From Vibrio scophthalmi LMG 19158 (GTDB taxonomy: Bacteria; Pseudomonadota; Gammaproteobacteria; Enterobacterales; Vibrionaceae): DNA of 64,000 nucleotides. The translations under genes and the position numbers were made by a program. The stretch's first letter is position 1. Each line of letters starts with the position of its first letter. The stretch is from NCBI RefSeq assembly GCF_000222585.1, contig NZ_AFWE01000112.1, forward strand, positions 80,132 through 144,131, written 5' to 3'. A model generated the notes under the pieces. The model made no database searches. It saw only the letters and a list, made by a program, of their open reading frames with translations, and had not been told where the DNA came from. Of this stretch, positions 29,141 through 40,102 are shown piece by piece.

Positions 29141-30418
29141 TTAGCGCTTAAAAGTTACCGCTTCTGTTTCAGCTAGGTGAATTTGGGTCGTTGCTGGTTG
29201 TGTTTCTGCAATCACTTTACCGTGGCGAACCGAGTAACGCACAGGGACTTGGCGACGTACCGCATCAAAACCGTTTTCAGCAGGAAGGATCAGTAGGCTG
29301 CCCGGCTTACCTTGTTCAATGCCATGTTGATCATGGATATTCAAAGTACGTGCTGAGTTAGTACTGATAAGTTCTAAGCCGTTATTGATCTGGTCGTAAC
29401 CCATCACCTGACACACATGCAGACCCATATGCAGCACTTGCATCATATTCGCGGTGCCTAATGGGTACCATGGGTCGAAGACATCATCATGGCCAAAACA
29501 AACGTTAATATTGGCAGCAAGCATCTCTTTCACTCGCGTCACACCACGACGTTTTGGGTAGTCATCAAAACGGCCTTGCAGGTGAATGTTGACCAGTGGG
29601 TTCGCAACAAAGTTAATGCCAGACATGCGTAGCAAGCGGAATAAACGTGACGCGTATGCGCCGTTGTAAGAGCCCATTGCTGTTGTGTGGCTTGCGGTGA
29701 CCTTGTGGCCCATGTTGAATTTATGCGCCAGCGCAGCCAAGGTTTCGATAAAGCGAGATTGCTCGTCGTCAATTTCGTCACAGTGAACATCAATAAGACG
29801 ATCGTATTTTTGTGCTAATTCAAATACGTAGTGCAGTGATTCAACACCATATTCACGCGTGAATTCGAAGTGTGGAATCGCACCAATGACGTCAGCACCC
29901 AGTTGAACCGCTTCTTCTAGCAGTTCTTTACCGTTCGGGTAAGATAGAATGCCTTCTTGCGGGAACGCAACGATTTGGATATCTACCCATTCTTTCATCT
30001 CTTCACGCACTTCAATCATCGCTTTGAGCGCGATTAATGTTGGATCTGAGACGTCTACGTGAGTTCGTACATGCTGCACACCATTCGCAATTTGCCATTT
30101 TAGTGTCTGTTTAGCGCGTGACTTTACATCTTCAATCGACAGCAGCTCTTTACGCTCAGCCCAGCGTTCGATACCTTCAAACAAGGTACCTGAAATGTTC
30201 CAGCTTGGCTCGCCGGCGGTTTGAGTCGTATCTAAGTGAATGTGAGGCTCGCAGAAAGGTGCGACCGCTAGGCCACCTTCCGCATCGAGCACATTACCGG
30301 TGAAATTAAGTTCAACGGTATTGTCTTCAATACGCTCGAATTGACCATCCTTAATCAGAATCTGCTTGAGACCTTCTTGTCCTTGCAGTGTTGCGTTCTT
30401 GATCAGTAGTGTTGTCAT
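29141..30418 (-). CDS. codA: Cytosine deaminase
   Basis: 425 residues of the amidohydrolase superfamily. The metal site is visible as EPHIHLDTT, the [14 protein letters not shown] segment, [15 protein letters not shown] and the late [13 protein letters not shown]. This matches E. coli CodA, which converts cytosine to uracil and ammonia in the cytoplasm. It is the second gene of a codB-codA unit, 9 bp after codB, as in E. coli. Confidence 0.95.
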   Translation of the reverse strand: MTTLLIKNATLQGQEGLKQILIKDGQFERIEDNTVELNFTGNVLDAEGGLAVAPFCEPHIHLDTTQTAGEPSWNISGTLFEGIERWAERKELLSIEDVKSRAKQTLKWQIANGVQHVRTHVDVSDPTLIALKAMIEVREEMKEWVDIQIVAFPQEGILSYPNGKELLEEAVQLGADVIGAIPHFEFTREYGVESLHYVFELAQKYDRLIDVHCDEIDDEQSRFIETLAALAHKFNMGHKVTASHTTAMGSYNGAYASRLFRLLRMSGINFVANPLVNIHLQGRFDDYPKRRGVTRVKEMLAANINVCFGHDDVFDPWYPLGTANMMQVLHMGLHVCQVMGYDQINNGLELISTNSARTLNIHDQHGIEQGKPGSLLILPAENGFDAVRRQVPVRYSVRHGKVIAETQPATTQIHLAETEAVTFKR

Positions 30419-30427
30419 GATGGTTCC

Positions 30428-31666
30428 TTACGCTGGTTGTTGAACCAGAGTCTTTTTATTTACGATAGGATTTAATACTAAGTAGCTGATTGCGCCGCCA
30501 AGTACCGCATTTACGGGTACGACACCTGGTAAGAAGTGGCCAGCAATCACGCCAATCGCAACGGCTGCGATACCTGCCCAGTTAATGGTTTGGAACTGAG
30601 CTTGGTCAAAATTGAGGTAACGCTTACGGTTGGCTAAGAAATCCGCAATGATCACGCCACCAATTGGTGGAATAGCCAGAGATAAGAAGGTCAACCAACC
30701 AACGAAGTTATTGTACAGCCATAATGCGCAAAGTGTACCGATTACACCATTGAGCATAGAGATATATTTGCTAGGTAGCCCCGTGATATTTGAAAAGCCT
30801 AAGCCGGAAGCGTACAGCGCGTTGTCGTTGGTGGTCCAAATATTAAGGCCAAGAACAATAATTGCGGGAATAAGTAACCCTTGCGCAATCATGACTTCTG
30901 AAATATCGGATTGGCCAGTAACAGCCGCGCCAGCCGCCCCGAAGACAAACATCAGTGAGTTGCCGACAAAGAAAGCAATCATCGTCACCATCACCGCGCC
31001 CATTGGCTTTTTACCAAAACGAACGAAGTCAGCCGTCAGTGTTCCTGCGCTAACAAATGAGCCAACCACCATCGCCAAGGCTACTGAAAAATCGAGAGGT
31101 TCAGCTGGCTGTACTTTTTGTAGCTGCTCTACGCCGCCAATACTGTTAACGGCCTCAATTACAGAGTAGCCACCGAGTAGCGCAATCGCAGGAACTGCAA
31201 TGGCAGACAAAATCATTAAAGCGGCAATGCCAAAGTACACCGTGGCCGTCATCAGCAAGCCAGATGTGATAATCAGCACATTGGTATCAATACCTGTCGC
31301 TTTGTGTACTGGAATTGCAAACATAGCGACACCGACACCAAACCAACCGACTTGGGTACCGCCAAGCAGTGCTGAAGGAAGCCATGAGCCTTTAGAGCCA
31401 AAAGAAAAACGAGCAAGAAGATGAGTAGAGAGGCCGGTAGAAGCGCCGATGTAACCAAGAAAAGAAGTGTAGATGCCGAGAATGAGGTTGCCAATTAGAA
31501 CTGCGAGTAAGAAATCATCAAAGGAAAGCCCAATACCAAGTGAACCGCCAGTCCACATACTTGCGGAGAAAAAAGTGAGCCCTAGCATCACCATGGTTAA
31601 CGACGCTACGCCTTTACGGGCCGAAATTGGAACAGGTCCAAGACTATAATTATTATCTGCAGCCAT
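30428..31666 (-). CDS. codB: Cytosine permease
   Basis: Start at 31666 with GAGG at good spacing, giving 412 residues and about 12 membrane segments of the NCS1 nucleobase symporter family. GLTFFSASMWTGGSLGIGL and FSFGSKGSWLPSALLGGTQVGW are typical. It imports cytosine with a proton for CodA. PurR-like sequences lie upstream (31856 and 31969), and codBA of E. coli is a PurR target. Confidence 0.94.
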   Translation of the reverse strand: MAADNNYSLGPVPISARKGVASLTMVMLGLTFFSASMWTGGSLGIGLSFDDFLLAVLIGNLILGIYTSFLGYIGASTGLSTHLLARFSFGSKGSWLPSALLGGTQVGWFGVGVAMFAIPVHKATGIDTNVLIITSGLLMTATVYFGIAALMILSAIAVPAIALLGGYSVIEAVNSIGGVEQLQKVQPAEPLDFSVALAMVVGSFVSAGTLTADFVRFGKKPMGAVMVTMIAFFVGNSLMFVFGAAGAAVTGQSDISEVMIAQGLLIPAIIVLGLNIWTTNDNALYASGLGFSNITGLPSKYISMLNGVIGTLCALWLYNNFVGWLTFLSLAIPPIGGVIIADFLANRKRYLNFDQAQFQTINWAGIAAVAIGVIAGHFLPGVVPVNAVLGGAISYLVLNPIVNKKTLVQQPA

Positions 31667-31855
31667 TTTTACCTCTACAAGTAAGACAAGAAAACTAAAT
31701 GCCATGTTTTGGTTAAACGGCGCGTATTATGATGATTGAAAACAAACTGTCAATGACTAAATTGTCACTTGTGCTTCATTGTTGTGGGTTTTGTGTTTTA
31801 TTTTCTGTTAATTCAATATATTAGAATTTGTTTTTTGATTGAACTCATTGCTTAT

Positions 31856-31867
31856 GAAAACGTTTTT
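31856..31867. promoter_or_regulatory. PurR/LacI-like half-palindrome upstream of codB
   Basis: GAAAACGTTTTT carries the central AAACGTTT of PurR-type operators, about 190 bp before codB. It is weaker than the site at 31969. Confidence 0.35.
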
Positions 31868-31968
31868 ATAGTCATGGATTTTGCGCTGTTAATCTATTTT
31901 GGAGTGTTTGTGTGGGCTGGTGTGCTCAGGTGTAAAAAAGACTCCAATTGTATTTATTTCTCTTGATT

Positions 31969-31980
31969 GCAAACGTTTAC
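31969..31980. promoter_or_regulatory. PurR-like operator candidate in the codB-azurin gap
   Basis: GCAAACGTTTAC differs from the PurR core GCAAACGTTTGC at one position. It lies in the AT-rich 665-bp gap 31667-32331 between divergent codB and azurin. The small frames there look random. Confidence 0.5.
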
Positions 31981-32331
31981 TATTTATGCGTTGTAGTGTT
32001 TGTTTGAATTTTGCTCTATTTTTCTTTGTTTTACTTATTGTTTTGGTATTTTCAGTTAATTTTATTGCTTGGGTTTAATAAATTAATGGTTAACATTGGT
32101 TTTATTATGGTTTTTTACGGATTTAATTTTTCGACGTTCGGTTTGATATGAAAATTGTTTTGATCGAAAAAGTGGGGTTTTGCGTACAATCTGGCTAAGC
32201 AGCAGAAAAGGTGAACTGTTGTGCTTGTTTGAGTGAAATATTTGATAACAGTGTGTTAATTGAGAGGTTTGCACAAGAAAAATGAAGCTATTTCAGTATA
32301 ATGCGCATAGCTTTCAATAAGGAGATAAACA

Positions 32332-32784
32332 ATGAAACTTCGTTACTTGCTTTCTATAACAACATTATTCGCAGCGGCTTTCTCAGCTCAAGCAAGCGCA
32401 AGCTGTGAGGTAACTATCGAAGCAAACGATATGATGAAATTCTCAACGGATGTGATTAGCGTACCAGCGACTTGTGAAGAGGTCTCAATCACACTAAAGC
32501 ACACAGGTAGCCTACCTGCGACGTCGATGGGCCACAACATTGTGATCGCTGATACTGCTAACGTTCAAGCAGTAGGTACAGAAGGCATGAGCGCGGGTAT
32601 CGACAACAGCTATGTCAAGCCGGGTGATGAACGTGTCTATGCATTTTCAGAAGTGATTGGTGGTGGAGATTCGACAACGCTAACGTTTGATACTGCGAAG
32701 CTTAAGGCGGGTGGTGATTACACTTTCTTCTGCTCGTTCCCAGGTCACTGGGCCATCATGAAAGGCAAATTTGAGTTCAAATAA
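32332..32784 (+). CDS. Azurin (periplasmic blue copper protein)
   Basis: 150 residues with an Ala-rich signal peptide (cleavage after QASA). The mature domain has CEVTIEANDMMKFSTDVI, the ligand His in SMGHNIV, and the ligand cluster FFCSFPGHWAIMKG (Cys, His, Met). Azurins carry electrons in the periplasm to reductases or peroxidases. The ribosome site is AAGGAG, and the gene has its own terminator. Confidence 0.95.
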   Translation: MKLRYLLSITTLFAAAFSAQASASCEVTIEANDMMKFSTDVISVPATCEEVSITLKHTGSLPATSMGHNIVIADTANVQAVGTEGMSAGIDNSYVKPGDERVYAFSEVIGGGDSTTLTFDTAKLKAGGDYTFFCSFPGHWAIMKGKFEFK

Positions 32785-32813
32785 CGCTCAGTGTTAGAGT
32801 TCTATTTCATACG

Positions 32814-32843
32814 AAAACGCCCCGAATCTCGGGGCGTTTTTAT
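32814..32843 (+). terminator. Terminator of azurin
   Basis: Perfect 12-bp stem (AAAACGCCCCGA/TCGGGGCGTTTT) with an ATC loop and a short T-run. Confidence 0.93.
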
Positions 32844-32917
32844 TGGTTGGAATTCGCCATTAGACTGTTGTACCAATCAGAATAACGACGTGACCAGCAA
32901 GACGAACGTTGCGGGTA

Positions 32918-33946
32918 TTATTTAACAGACCAAGTGATCTCTTCACCCGCTTTGATTGGCACCACAATATCACTACCAAATGGCATGGTTGTTGGCACGG
33001 TCCAAGCTTGCTTGGTTAGCGTAACCGTATCAGCATTGCGTGGCTGGCCGTAAAAGTCTGGGCCGTTGTGACTTGCAAACCCTTCAAGGTTCTCAAGTTT
33101 ACCCTCTTGTTCAAATACTTCTGCATATAACTCTAACGCTGCGTGCGCCGTGTATGAACCCGCACAACCACAAGCGGCTTCTTTCTTGTCTTTGGCATGT
33201 GGTGCTGAATCTGTCCCCAAGAAGAACTTTTTGCTGCCGCTGGTTGCTGCTGCAATCAGTGCTTGTTGGTGCGTATTACGCTTTAGAATTGGCAAGCAGT
33301 AGAAGTGCGGTTTAATGCCACCCACGAGCATGTGATTACGATTATACATCAGGTGATGTGCAGTGATTGTCGCAGCCACATTGTCGTTAGCAGTGTTAAC
33401 AAAATTTGCCGCGTCTGCGGTGGTGATATGCTCTAAAACGATTTTTAGGTTAGGGAAATCGTTCACAATCGGTGCGAGAACTGTCTCTAGGAATTGCTTT
33501 TCACGGTCAAAAATATCGATTTCGTGTGCAGTCACTTCACCATGTACCAACAACAACATGCCAACCTCTTCCATTGCTTCTAGCACTGGGTAAATGTTTT
33601 TTGCTGAGGTTACACCTGAATCTGAGTTAGTGGTTGCGCCGGCAGGGTACAGTTTAGCGGCGACAACAAGACCTGAGGCTTTGGCTTTACGAATTTCATC
33701 AGGAGTCGTATTGTCGGTTAGATAAAGCGCCATGAGAGGAGAAAATTGAGCACTTGGTTTTTCTGCCATGATACGTTCACGATAGGCTGCGGCCATTTCG
33801 GTATCAGTAATTGGTGGAATGGTGTTTGGCATGATGAGCGCGCGGCCGTTGTAACGGCTGATGTCGCGTACCGTGTCTTTAAGAACTTCGCCATCGCGAA
33901 GGTGTACGTGCCAGTCGTCCGGACGAGTAATCGTAATAGTTGTCAT
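32918..33946 (-). CDS. pyrC: Dihydroorotase
   Basis: Start at 33946 with GGGAG upstream, 342 residues. [11 protein letters not shown] carries the HxH metal pair; [27 protein letters not shown] (carbamylated Lys), VHGEVT, VLEHITT and FLGTDSAPH complete the class II (E. coli PyrC-like) set. It closes carbamoyl-aspartate to dihydroorotate in pyrimidine synthesis. A PurR-like site lies about 150 bp upstream. Confidence 0.96.
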   Translation of the reverse strand: MTTITITRPDDWHVHLRDGEVLKDTVRDISRYNGRALIMPNTIPPITDTEMAAAYRERIMAEKPSAQFSPLMALYLTDNTTPDEIRKAKASGLVVAAKLYPAGATTNSDSGVTSAKNIYPVLEAMEEVGMLLLVHGEVTAHEIDIFDREKQFLETVLAPIVNDFPNLKIVLEHITTADAANFVNTANDNVAATITAHHLMYNRNHMLVGGIKPHFYCLPILKRNTHQQALIAAATSGSKKFFLGTDSAPHAKDKKEAACGCAGSYTAHAALELYAEVFEQEGKLENLEGFASHNGPDFYGQPRNADTVTLTKQAWTVPTTMPFGSDIVVPIKAGEEITWSVK

Positions 33947-34097
33947 GTTAGCTCCCACCATGAAATAGTTGTCTGATTGGAGCCTAAGCAATTGTTTATA
34001 TGAATAAACGCGAATGCTTAGGCGACAGGATGATAGAGGAAAGCGATAACGATTTCACCTTCTTTTTTTATCGATTGCGCTCGTGGCATAATAATAA

Positions 34098-34112
34098 GCT
34101 AAACGTTTGCGC
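34098..34112. promoter_or_regulatory. PurR-like operator between pyrC and the MOSC-fusion gene
   Basis: GCTAAACGTTTGCGC matches most of the PurR consensus (core AAACGTTTGCG). It lies between divergent genes; PurR control of pyrC is known in E. coli, so that is the likelier target. Confidence 0.55.
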
Positions 34113-34241
34113 AATTGATTGAATGAGTCATAGCGGCCGCGGGTTCTATTGTTTCACTCGCGGGGTGAGCAGTCGGCAGGTTAAAAATTGGTTATACTCG
34201 CAAACAAATATCCCTAGAAAATAGATAACTAAGGAAGGGCA

Positions 34242-36053
34242 ATGTCAGCGTCAACACTCGCAAAAATTAATGTTTACCCGGTTAAGTCAGTCGCCGGTGT
34301 TTCGATGTCAACGGCATGGGTTGAAAAGCAAGGGCTGATGTTTGATCGACGTTTCATGCTTGCCAAAGCTGATGGTGCGATGGTCACGGCTAGAAAATAT
34401 CCTCACATGGTGCAAGTGAAATCGGTATTGTGTTCAGATGGTTTATTGTTCACCGCTCCCAATCGTGCGGCACTTCGCATTCGTTACAGTGAATTTAAAA
34501 TGCAGCCAACGCCTGTGACAGTGTGGAGCGATACCTTTAGCGCATTTACGACGTCAGATGAAGCGGATGATTGGTTTAGTGACGTGGTCGGTTGTCGTGT
34601 CGAGTTGGTTTTTACTGGCGAGCAATCTCAGCGGGTGCGAGAAAAGTTGGGCCACAATGTCAGCTTTGCGGATGGTTATCCATTGCTGATCATCAGTGAA
34701 GGGTCGTTAGCAGAGCTGAATAAACGCAGTAGTGATACGCACACTATGGATCAATTTCGTACCAATTTGGTTGCCTCTGATCTTGAGCCTTTTGTTGAAG
34801 ATAGCTGGAAACGGATTCGTATTGGCGAGGTTGAATTTGAAGCGGTCAAACCTTGCGAACGCTGTATTCTGACCACTGTTGATACGCAAACTGGCCAACT
34901 TAGAGACAATAAAGAGCCATTAAAAACCTTGAGCGATTTCCGTGCTAATGAGTTTGGTGGCGTCTTTTTTGGACAAAATTTGGTGGCAAAAAATGAAGGC
35001 ATGATCCGTGCTGGGGACCCTATTGAGGTGCTTGAGTACAAAGAGAAAGAGTTCTATGTCGATAACTCCCCGCAATTGCACCAATTAACTTGTGTTGAAC
35101 GCGAAGACATCGCGCGTAACTTTACCACGTTCTGGTTTGAATCTGAGCAGCTTATCGAGTACAAAGCAGGTCAGCATCTGCCGATTCAAATTACGCTTGA
35201 TGGTGAACAGGTTGCGCGACGTTATACGCTCTCTTCGTCACCTTCACGGCCTAATAAACTGGCGATTTCAGTGAAAAAAATCGCTGGTGGGCGCATTTCT
35301 CATTGGCTAAGTGAGCACTTACAAGTGGGAGATGTGCTGAATTGCCAATCACCAGATGGTTGCTTTCACTTAGAAGAAAACCATTTCAACCCCACCTTAT
35401 TGCTATCTGCAGGTAGTGGCGTGACCCCAATGCTGTCGATGTTGCGTTATCTTGCCGATAATAAGCAATTGGATGATGTGGTCTTTTATCATCAGTGCAG
35501 CACAGAAGCGGATATCCCTTATCGCAGTGAGCTTGAACAACTGGTACGTGAGCACGGCGGGTTGAAGGTGTTGATTTCCCTTTCTAAGGCGCCATTAGAT
35601 TGGTTCGGTTTAAAAGGGCGGTTAAGCCCGATGCACTTAAAGCAGGTACCAGATATTGCAAAGCGAGAAGTGTATGTTTGTGGCCCCGAAGGGTTTATGC
35701 AACAAGCAAAATCAATGTTATTGCAAGCCGGTATGAATGAAGGCCAGTATCATCAAGAAGCATTTACCGCCATGCGAGTAGAGCTTACCGTTGAGCAAAC
35801 CGTGACCGTTAAAGTGAATAGCCACCAATTCGTTGGGGACAATCAGCGCACGATGCTGGAACAAGCGGAAGAGGCAGGGGTTAATATTCCCAATAGCTGC
35901 CGTGCCGGTTTGTGCGGTGCTTGTCGAGTGAAAGTCGTATCGGGGAAGGTAACGCATGCTCAAGTTCCCGCTCTTGACCATATTGATGTCGCAGGTGGAG
36001 AAGCGTTAGCGTGTTGCGCAGTGCCTTCATCCGATATTGAAGTGAAATACTAA
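34242..36053 (+). CDS. MOSC - flavin reductase - 2Fe-2S ferredoxin fusion protein
   Basis: 603 residues in three parts: a MOSC barrel and MOSC domain (residues 1-265, INVYPVKSVAGVSM, FEAVKPCERCILTTVD with the conserved Cys); a ferredoxin-reductase module (280-505, RRYTLSSSPSRP for FAD, LLSAGSGVTPMLSML and YVCGPEGFM for NAD(P)H); and a 2Fe-2S ferredoxin (NSCRAGLCGACRVKV plus a late CC). E. coli YcbX has only MOSC plus ferredoxin. The fusion would feed electrons from NAD(P)H to a molybdenum-cofactor centre, perhaps reducing N-hydroxylated compounds. Confidence 0.9.
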   Translation: MSASTLAKINVYPVKSVAGVSMSTAWVEKQGLMFDRRFMLAKADGAMVTARKYPHMVQVKSVLCSDGLLFTAPNRAALRIRYSEFKMQPTPVTVWSDTFSAFTTSDEADDWFSDVVGCRVELVFTGEQSQRVREKLGHNVSFADGYPLLIISEGSLAELNKRSSDTHTMDQFRTNLVASDLEPFVEDSWKRIRIGEVEFEAVKPCERCILTTVDTQTGQLRDNKEPLKTLSDFRANEFGGVFFGQNLVAKNEGMIRAGDPIEVLEYKEKEFYVDNSPQLHQLTCVEREDIARNFTTFWFESEQLIEYKAGQHLPIQITLDGEQVARRYTLSSSPSRPNKLAISVKKIAGGRISHWLSEHLQVGDVLNCQSPDGCFHLEENHFNPTLLLSAGSGVTPMLSMLRYLADNKQLDDVVFYHQCSTEADIPYRSELEQLVREHGGLKVLISLSKAPLDWFGLKGRLSPMHLKQVPDIAKREVYVCGPEGFMQQAKSMLLQAGMNEGQYHQEAFTAMRVELTVEQTVTVKVNSHQFVGDNQRTMLEQAEEAGVNIPNSCRAGLCGACRVKVVSGKVTHAQVPALDHIDVAGGEALACCAVPSSDIEVKY

Positions 36054-36123
36054 CGGTTAGAATAGCGTTAAACCTTGTGCTGGTGGGCTATTAGCACAAG
36101 GTTTTATTGGTATTAGATCGTGA

Positions 36124-37029
36124 TTACACTAAATCGTTCTTGAGAATGACGGGATCGATGTCGTCTTTTTTACGGCGTTTAATTTGCGCTAAAATAACCC
36201 CGCTTATCACCATGATACCGCCAATTAAGTGGTAGATGTGGACAGTCTCGCCTAGCGTTGTGGCGGCTAAAGTCACCGCTACCACCGGTAATAAATTCAT
36301 AAACATCGCACTGTTGTCTGCGCCAATCACATCAATCGATTTGATCCACATCCATGGCGCAGCAATCGAAGCTGCAACCGAAGCAAATAAGATAATCGGC
36401 ATCGCTTCTGATGGCGGTAGCAGTTGGTCACTGGTCAGCCAAATAGGAGCCAGCATAATCATTGAAGCAAACCCTTGCATGTAGATCGAGACGGTATTAG
36501 GTAAATTCATCTTCCAGCGCTTAAGTAGTACGCAGTACAACGCGTAGGCGACTGAGGCTACGACCATCAAAGCATCGCCAGTCGTGACACTTTGCGACAA
36601 GAAGAACAGCATATCCCCTTTACCCAGCATGTAGGCTAAGCCGATTAAGGCGATGATACCGCCCAAAATGCTGTTGCGTGAAATAGGCTTGCCTAAAATA
36701 GGCACACTAATAAAGATCGCAATCAACGGCACTAAGGCACTGATCAGCGACATATTAGAAGCAGTTGTCGTGACAGCGGCGAAATAGCCACATGATTGGT
36801 TGATCACCATTCCCAGCATCCCAAGCACGCTCAGTTTGGCAAGGTTTGGTCGAATGTCGCTCCACAGGCGGATCACCTTTGGCAGGCAAAATGGGGTTAA
36901 AATCGCGATAGCGAATACCCAGCGATAAAAGCTCATTGCACTTGGTTCAATGATAGAAGCCGCCATTTTACTGGCAACAGCATTGGTTCCCCAGATGAAA
37001 ACAGTGAGTATTGGCAGTAAGTAGATCAT
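36124..37029 (-). CDS. EamA-family drug/metabolite transporter
   Basis: 301 residues with ten membrane segments arranged as two EamA repeats; FIWGTNAVASKMAA and YRWVFAIAILTPFCLP open the first. The C-terminal tail is charged (KRRKKDDIDP). It is divergent from the AraC-family regulator at 37128, so export of a small molecule under that regulator is likely. Substrate not deducible. Confidence 0.9.
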   Translation of the reverse strand: MIYLLPILTVFIWGTNAVASKMAASIIEPSAMSFYRWVFAIAILTPFCLPKVIRLWSDIRPNLAKLSVLGMLGMVINQSCGYFAAVTTTASNMSLISALVPLIAIFISVPILGKPISRNSILGGIIALIGLAYMLGKGDMLFFLSQSVTTGDALMVVASVAYALYCVLLKRWKMNLPNTVSIYMQGFASMIMLAPIWLTSDQLLPPSEAMPIILFASVAASIAAPWMWIKSIDVIGADNSAMFMNLLPVVAVTLAATTLGETVHIYHLIGGIMVISGVILAQIKRRKKDDIDPVILKNDLV

Positions 37030-37127
37030 GTGAGGTTCATCGCATTGTTAGGGTGGCGGGTAGTTTGTCAGGTCTGTATAATTGCAAGTATCTTTAAAAC
37101 GACATTGTGCGCTCTAGGAAGACAAGT

Positions 37128-37919
37128 TTGAGAAAACCAGCCAAACATTTGCACCCGTCGTTATCGATCGATAAAGCACCATCAGATGTCTTTATGAATT
37201 TTGAGGCGTTTTTATCGAACACTGAGACGCGTGTTCATAGCCACCCTTGGGGTCAAGTACAACTGATCAGCGGTGGTATTCTTGAAATGGAAGTCGAGGA
37301 AACTCGTTTTTTAGCTCCCCCTCATCTCGCGATATGGGTGCCACCGGGTATCATGCATACCAGTTTTAATCGTAAGCCACTATCTTACTGCTCTCTAAAT
37401 GTAGCGCTGCATTTGACGGAAAATTTTCCCGATAAAACCAGCTTGATTCGCGTTACTTCGATAGCCTCTTCCATTGTGGATGACTTTCGTGCGCGAAGAA
37501 TCAATGTTGCAGAAACTGACGCAGATAAACGTTTGGTACAAGTGTTGTTAGATCAACTGGCCACGCGAGATACACAGCATCACTTTCTGCCATCGACAGA
37601 CAATAAATACCTAGCGCCGATCCTATCCGCGGTTGAGGAAGATCCTACTGATAACACCAGTTTGTCAGAATGGGCCGAACGCGTTCATACCACCGAGCGA
37701 ACTCTGGCTCGGCATTGTCAATCCGAACTAGGCATGAGCTTTACCGAGTGGCGCTTGCGCGTGCGTTATCTCTATTCAATGGAATTGTTACAAAAAGGCC
37801 AGTCAGTTAAAGAAGTGGCTTTCACTCTTGGCTATAACCAAGCCAGCCCATACATTGCGATGTTCCGCAAATATTCGGGCCAGACCCCAGAACAATATAA
37901 GAGTAAATTGATTTATTAA
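37128..37919 (+). CDS. AraC-family transcriptional regulator with cupin sensor
   Basis: A TTG at 37128 preceded by TAGGA with 7-base spacing is preferred over the GTG at 37107. The 263 residues comprise an RmlC-like cupin (VHSHPWGQVQLISGGILEMEV, PPGIMHTS) and an AraC double helix-turn-helix (TERTLARHCQSELGMSFTEWR, VAFTLGYNQASPYIAMFRKYSGQTPEQY). It probably controls the divergent EamA exporter. Confidence 0.88.
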   Translation: MRKPAKHLHPSLSIDKAPSDVFMNFEAFLSNTETRVHSHPWGQVQLISGGILEMEVEETRFLAPPHLAIWVPPGIMHTSFNRKPLSYCSLNVALHLTENFPDKTSLIRVTSIASSIVDDFRARRINVAETDADKRLVQVLLDQLATRDTQHHFLPSTDNKYLAPILSAVEEDPTDNTSLSEWAERVHTTERTLARHCQSELGMSFTEWRLRVRYLYSMELLQKGQSVKEVAFTLGYNQASPYIAMFRKYSGQTPEQYKSKLIY

Positions 37920-38018
37920 GGTGGCAATTATCTGCGCCATCGTGAAGCCAACCACCAGGTGCTTTGGCCTTACAGACTTATCTTATTGATACAGTTTGAG
38001 GGGGACAGCAATACAGTG

Positions 38019-38052
38019 AAAAAAGCGAGTCTGGAAGCAGACTCGCTTTTTT
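38019..38052. terminator. Bidirectional terminator
   Basis: Perfect 15-bp stem with a GAAG loop, A-tract on the left and T-tract on the right, between the convergent AraC regulator and chemoreceptor genes. Confidence 0.95.
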
Positions 38053-38062
38053 CATTTATACG

Positions 38063-39808
38063 TTAACTGAGTTTGAAGCGACCAACCACATCGCTCAGTT
38101 GGCTGTTGGTTGCCGTGAGTTGGTGAGTACTTGTCACGGTTTGTTGCCCATTGTGGTTAATATTGTTGATCATCTCTTGAATGCTGGTCATATTGCGAGT
38201 GATCTCTTCAGCTACGACGCTCTGTTGCTCTGCAGATGCGGCGATTTGCGTGGTTAAATCGTTGATCTCAATAATTGAATCGGTCATCGAGTCTAGTGAT
38301 GTCATCACGCGTGCGGTGGTTTCTGATGTTTGCTGGCAACTCGACTGGGTAGTTTTCATTGCACTCACAACCGTATTGTTGCCGTTGCGTAGCTTGGTCA
38401 GCATCTCATTGACTTGTGAGGTACTTTGTTGTGTACGGGCCGCTAACGCGCGCACTTCATCGGCAACCACTGCGAAACCACGCCCTTGTTCGCCAGCGCG
38501 AGCCGCTTCGATTGCGGCATTGAGAGCCAATAGGTTAGTTTGTTCCGCAATATCACCAATAACACCAAGCACAGAGCCAATCTGGTCGGTATCTTTGCTC
38601 ATCGCTGTGATGGACTGAGACATGCTCGCTACCTCTTCCACAAGGGCAGAAACACTTTGCACCGCCTCTTGTACAACGGCTTTAGAGTGGTTCGCTTCGT
38701 TGTTGGTTTTATGGGTTAATTTTGCCGCATCCGCTGCACTTTGTGCGACGGACTCTGCGGTGGAACTCATTTCAGTAATCGCGGTGACCACTTGCTCGGT
38801 CTCTTTTGCGTGGGCGGTTAACAGCGTTTGATTCGAGTGTGCATTTTCACCGACCACATTTATTTCTTGTTTGATTTGCTGACTGGATTTCGCCACATCG
38901 AGCATCATGGTTTGTAGTTTTTCAATAAATTGGTTGATGCCAGTTGCGATCTTTCCAAGGTCATCTTGAGAGGTTATCTCTAGACGACGGGTTAAGTCGC
39001 CATTACCTTGAGAAAGATCAGTGACAATATTGCGAAGTGACACGATAGGCTTAAAGGCAAGATTAACGGCGATAACGCTCAGCGAAATAATTAGAATTCC
39101 TGAGATGACTAAGGTGAGCGTAATGGCATTATTGAGCTTCGCCGTGTTTTGTAAGATATAGGCGTTATCAATATAACCAGTTAGGCTCCATTGGCTCCCA
39201 CGAACATCAAAAGTACTAGGTAATGGAATAAGGTCGCCATCTATTTTGTTTGAAAACAGTATATTGTTATTTGGGTCAACGAGCTCCATATAGCTACCAT
39301 CAACGGCAGATGATGCTAAAAGCGCTTGCGTATCACTAAGGTCTACATAAAAGATGTTTCCTTGGCCGTCACCCTCAGGAACAATAATGGTAAGCAGAGG
39401 TTTCCCTTGTTCATAAACGATGTTACTGACGGTCACTTTGCCATTAGCTGAAGATAATAGGTCGATAAACGGTTGTGCTTCGGCAGGGTCATCAATACTC
39501 CCTTGAGGAGTAAAAACTAAATCACTAACAACTTTGATGATGTTATAAAAACCAGTTTTCTCTTGCGTCGATTTTACTGCAATCAGTCCAAAATTTAGGT
39601 TTTCTGCAAGAACAATTTGATTGTTAATGTCTTCGACCAGTTTGTCTTTCACAAGGTTTATCTGGCTGTTGATGTTCTGAGTATCACTTTGGTAAATATA
39701 ATTACTAATATGATGACGAGCACTGAAATATGACGTCAAGATCGTGATTGAAGTGATAACGATGAAAATAGCGATTATTTTCATCTTGAAAGAGAGGGCT
39801 TTCTTCAT
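38063..39808 (-). CDS. Methyl-accepting chemotaxis protein
   Basis: 581 residues: TM near 9-28, a periplasmic sensor of about 200 residues (Cache-like), TM near 225-250 ([20 protein letters not shown]), HAMP, and a cytoplasmic coiled coil with the hairpin-tip signature [18 protein letters not shown]. It relays ligand sensing to CheA/CheW. There is no C-terminal NWETF-like pentapeptide. Ligand unknown. Confidence 0.94.
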   Translation of the reverse strand: MKKALSFKMKIIAIFIVITSITILTSYFSARHHISNYIYQSDTQNINSQINLVKDKLVEDINNQIVLAENLNFGLIAVKSTQEKTGFYNIIKVVSDLVFTPQGSIDDPAEAQPFIDLLSSANGKVTVSNIVYEQGKPLLTIIVPEGDGQGNIFYVDLSDTQALLASSAVDGSYMELVDPNNNILFSNKIDGDLIPLPSTFDVRGSQWSLTGYIDNAYILQNTAKLNNAITLTLVISGILIISLSVIAVNLAFKPIVSLRNIVTDLSQGNGDLTRRLEITSQDDLGKIATGINQFIEKLQTMMLDVAKSSQQIKQEINVVGENAHSNQTLLTAHAKETEQVVTAITEMSSTAESVAQSAADAAKLTHKTNNEANHSKAVVQEAVQSVSALVEEVASMSQSITAMSKDTDQIGSVLGVIGDIAEQTNLLALNAAIEAARAGEQGRGFAVVADEVRALAARTQQSTSQVNEMLTKLRNGNNTVVSAMKTTQSSCQQTSETTARVMTSLDSMTDSIIEINDLTTQIAASAEQQSVVAEEITRNMTSIQEMINNINHNGQQTVTSTHQLTATNSQLSDVVGRFKLS

Positions 39809-40102
39809 GGGCGGTATGAATTCCTTTTAATGTGCTAAGGCTATAATATCCCCACATAAAGAAATTTTTCATAACTGCGACGCAAAAATAAAGATTTATT
39901 TCAGCAATGACGTTGCGATCACAAATAAATAGCCATTAATGTGATTGGTTAATGGTGACGATAATAATGTTTAATATCAATAGCCTGCAGAAGATTATTT
40001 TGTATTTAGAATGAAAGCTTCATACCTATAAGTTGTTTCATTAAGTGATGGGTGTTGTTAAATAATGGCATTCGCTAAGGGTGTTTTTAACTAAGCGTAA
40101 AT

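Noticed and set aside
30630-31169. 179-residue plus-strand ORF
   Set aside because: Antisense to codB, whose membrane-protein sequence is unmistakable.
38181-38831. Two plus-strand Ser/Cys/Ala-rich ORFs
   Set aside because: Antisense to the chemoreceptor signalling domain.
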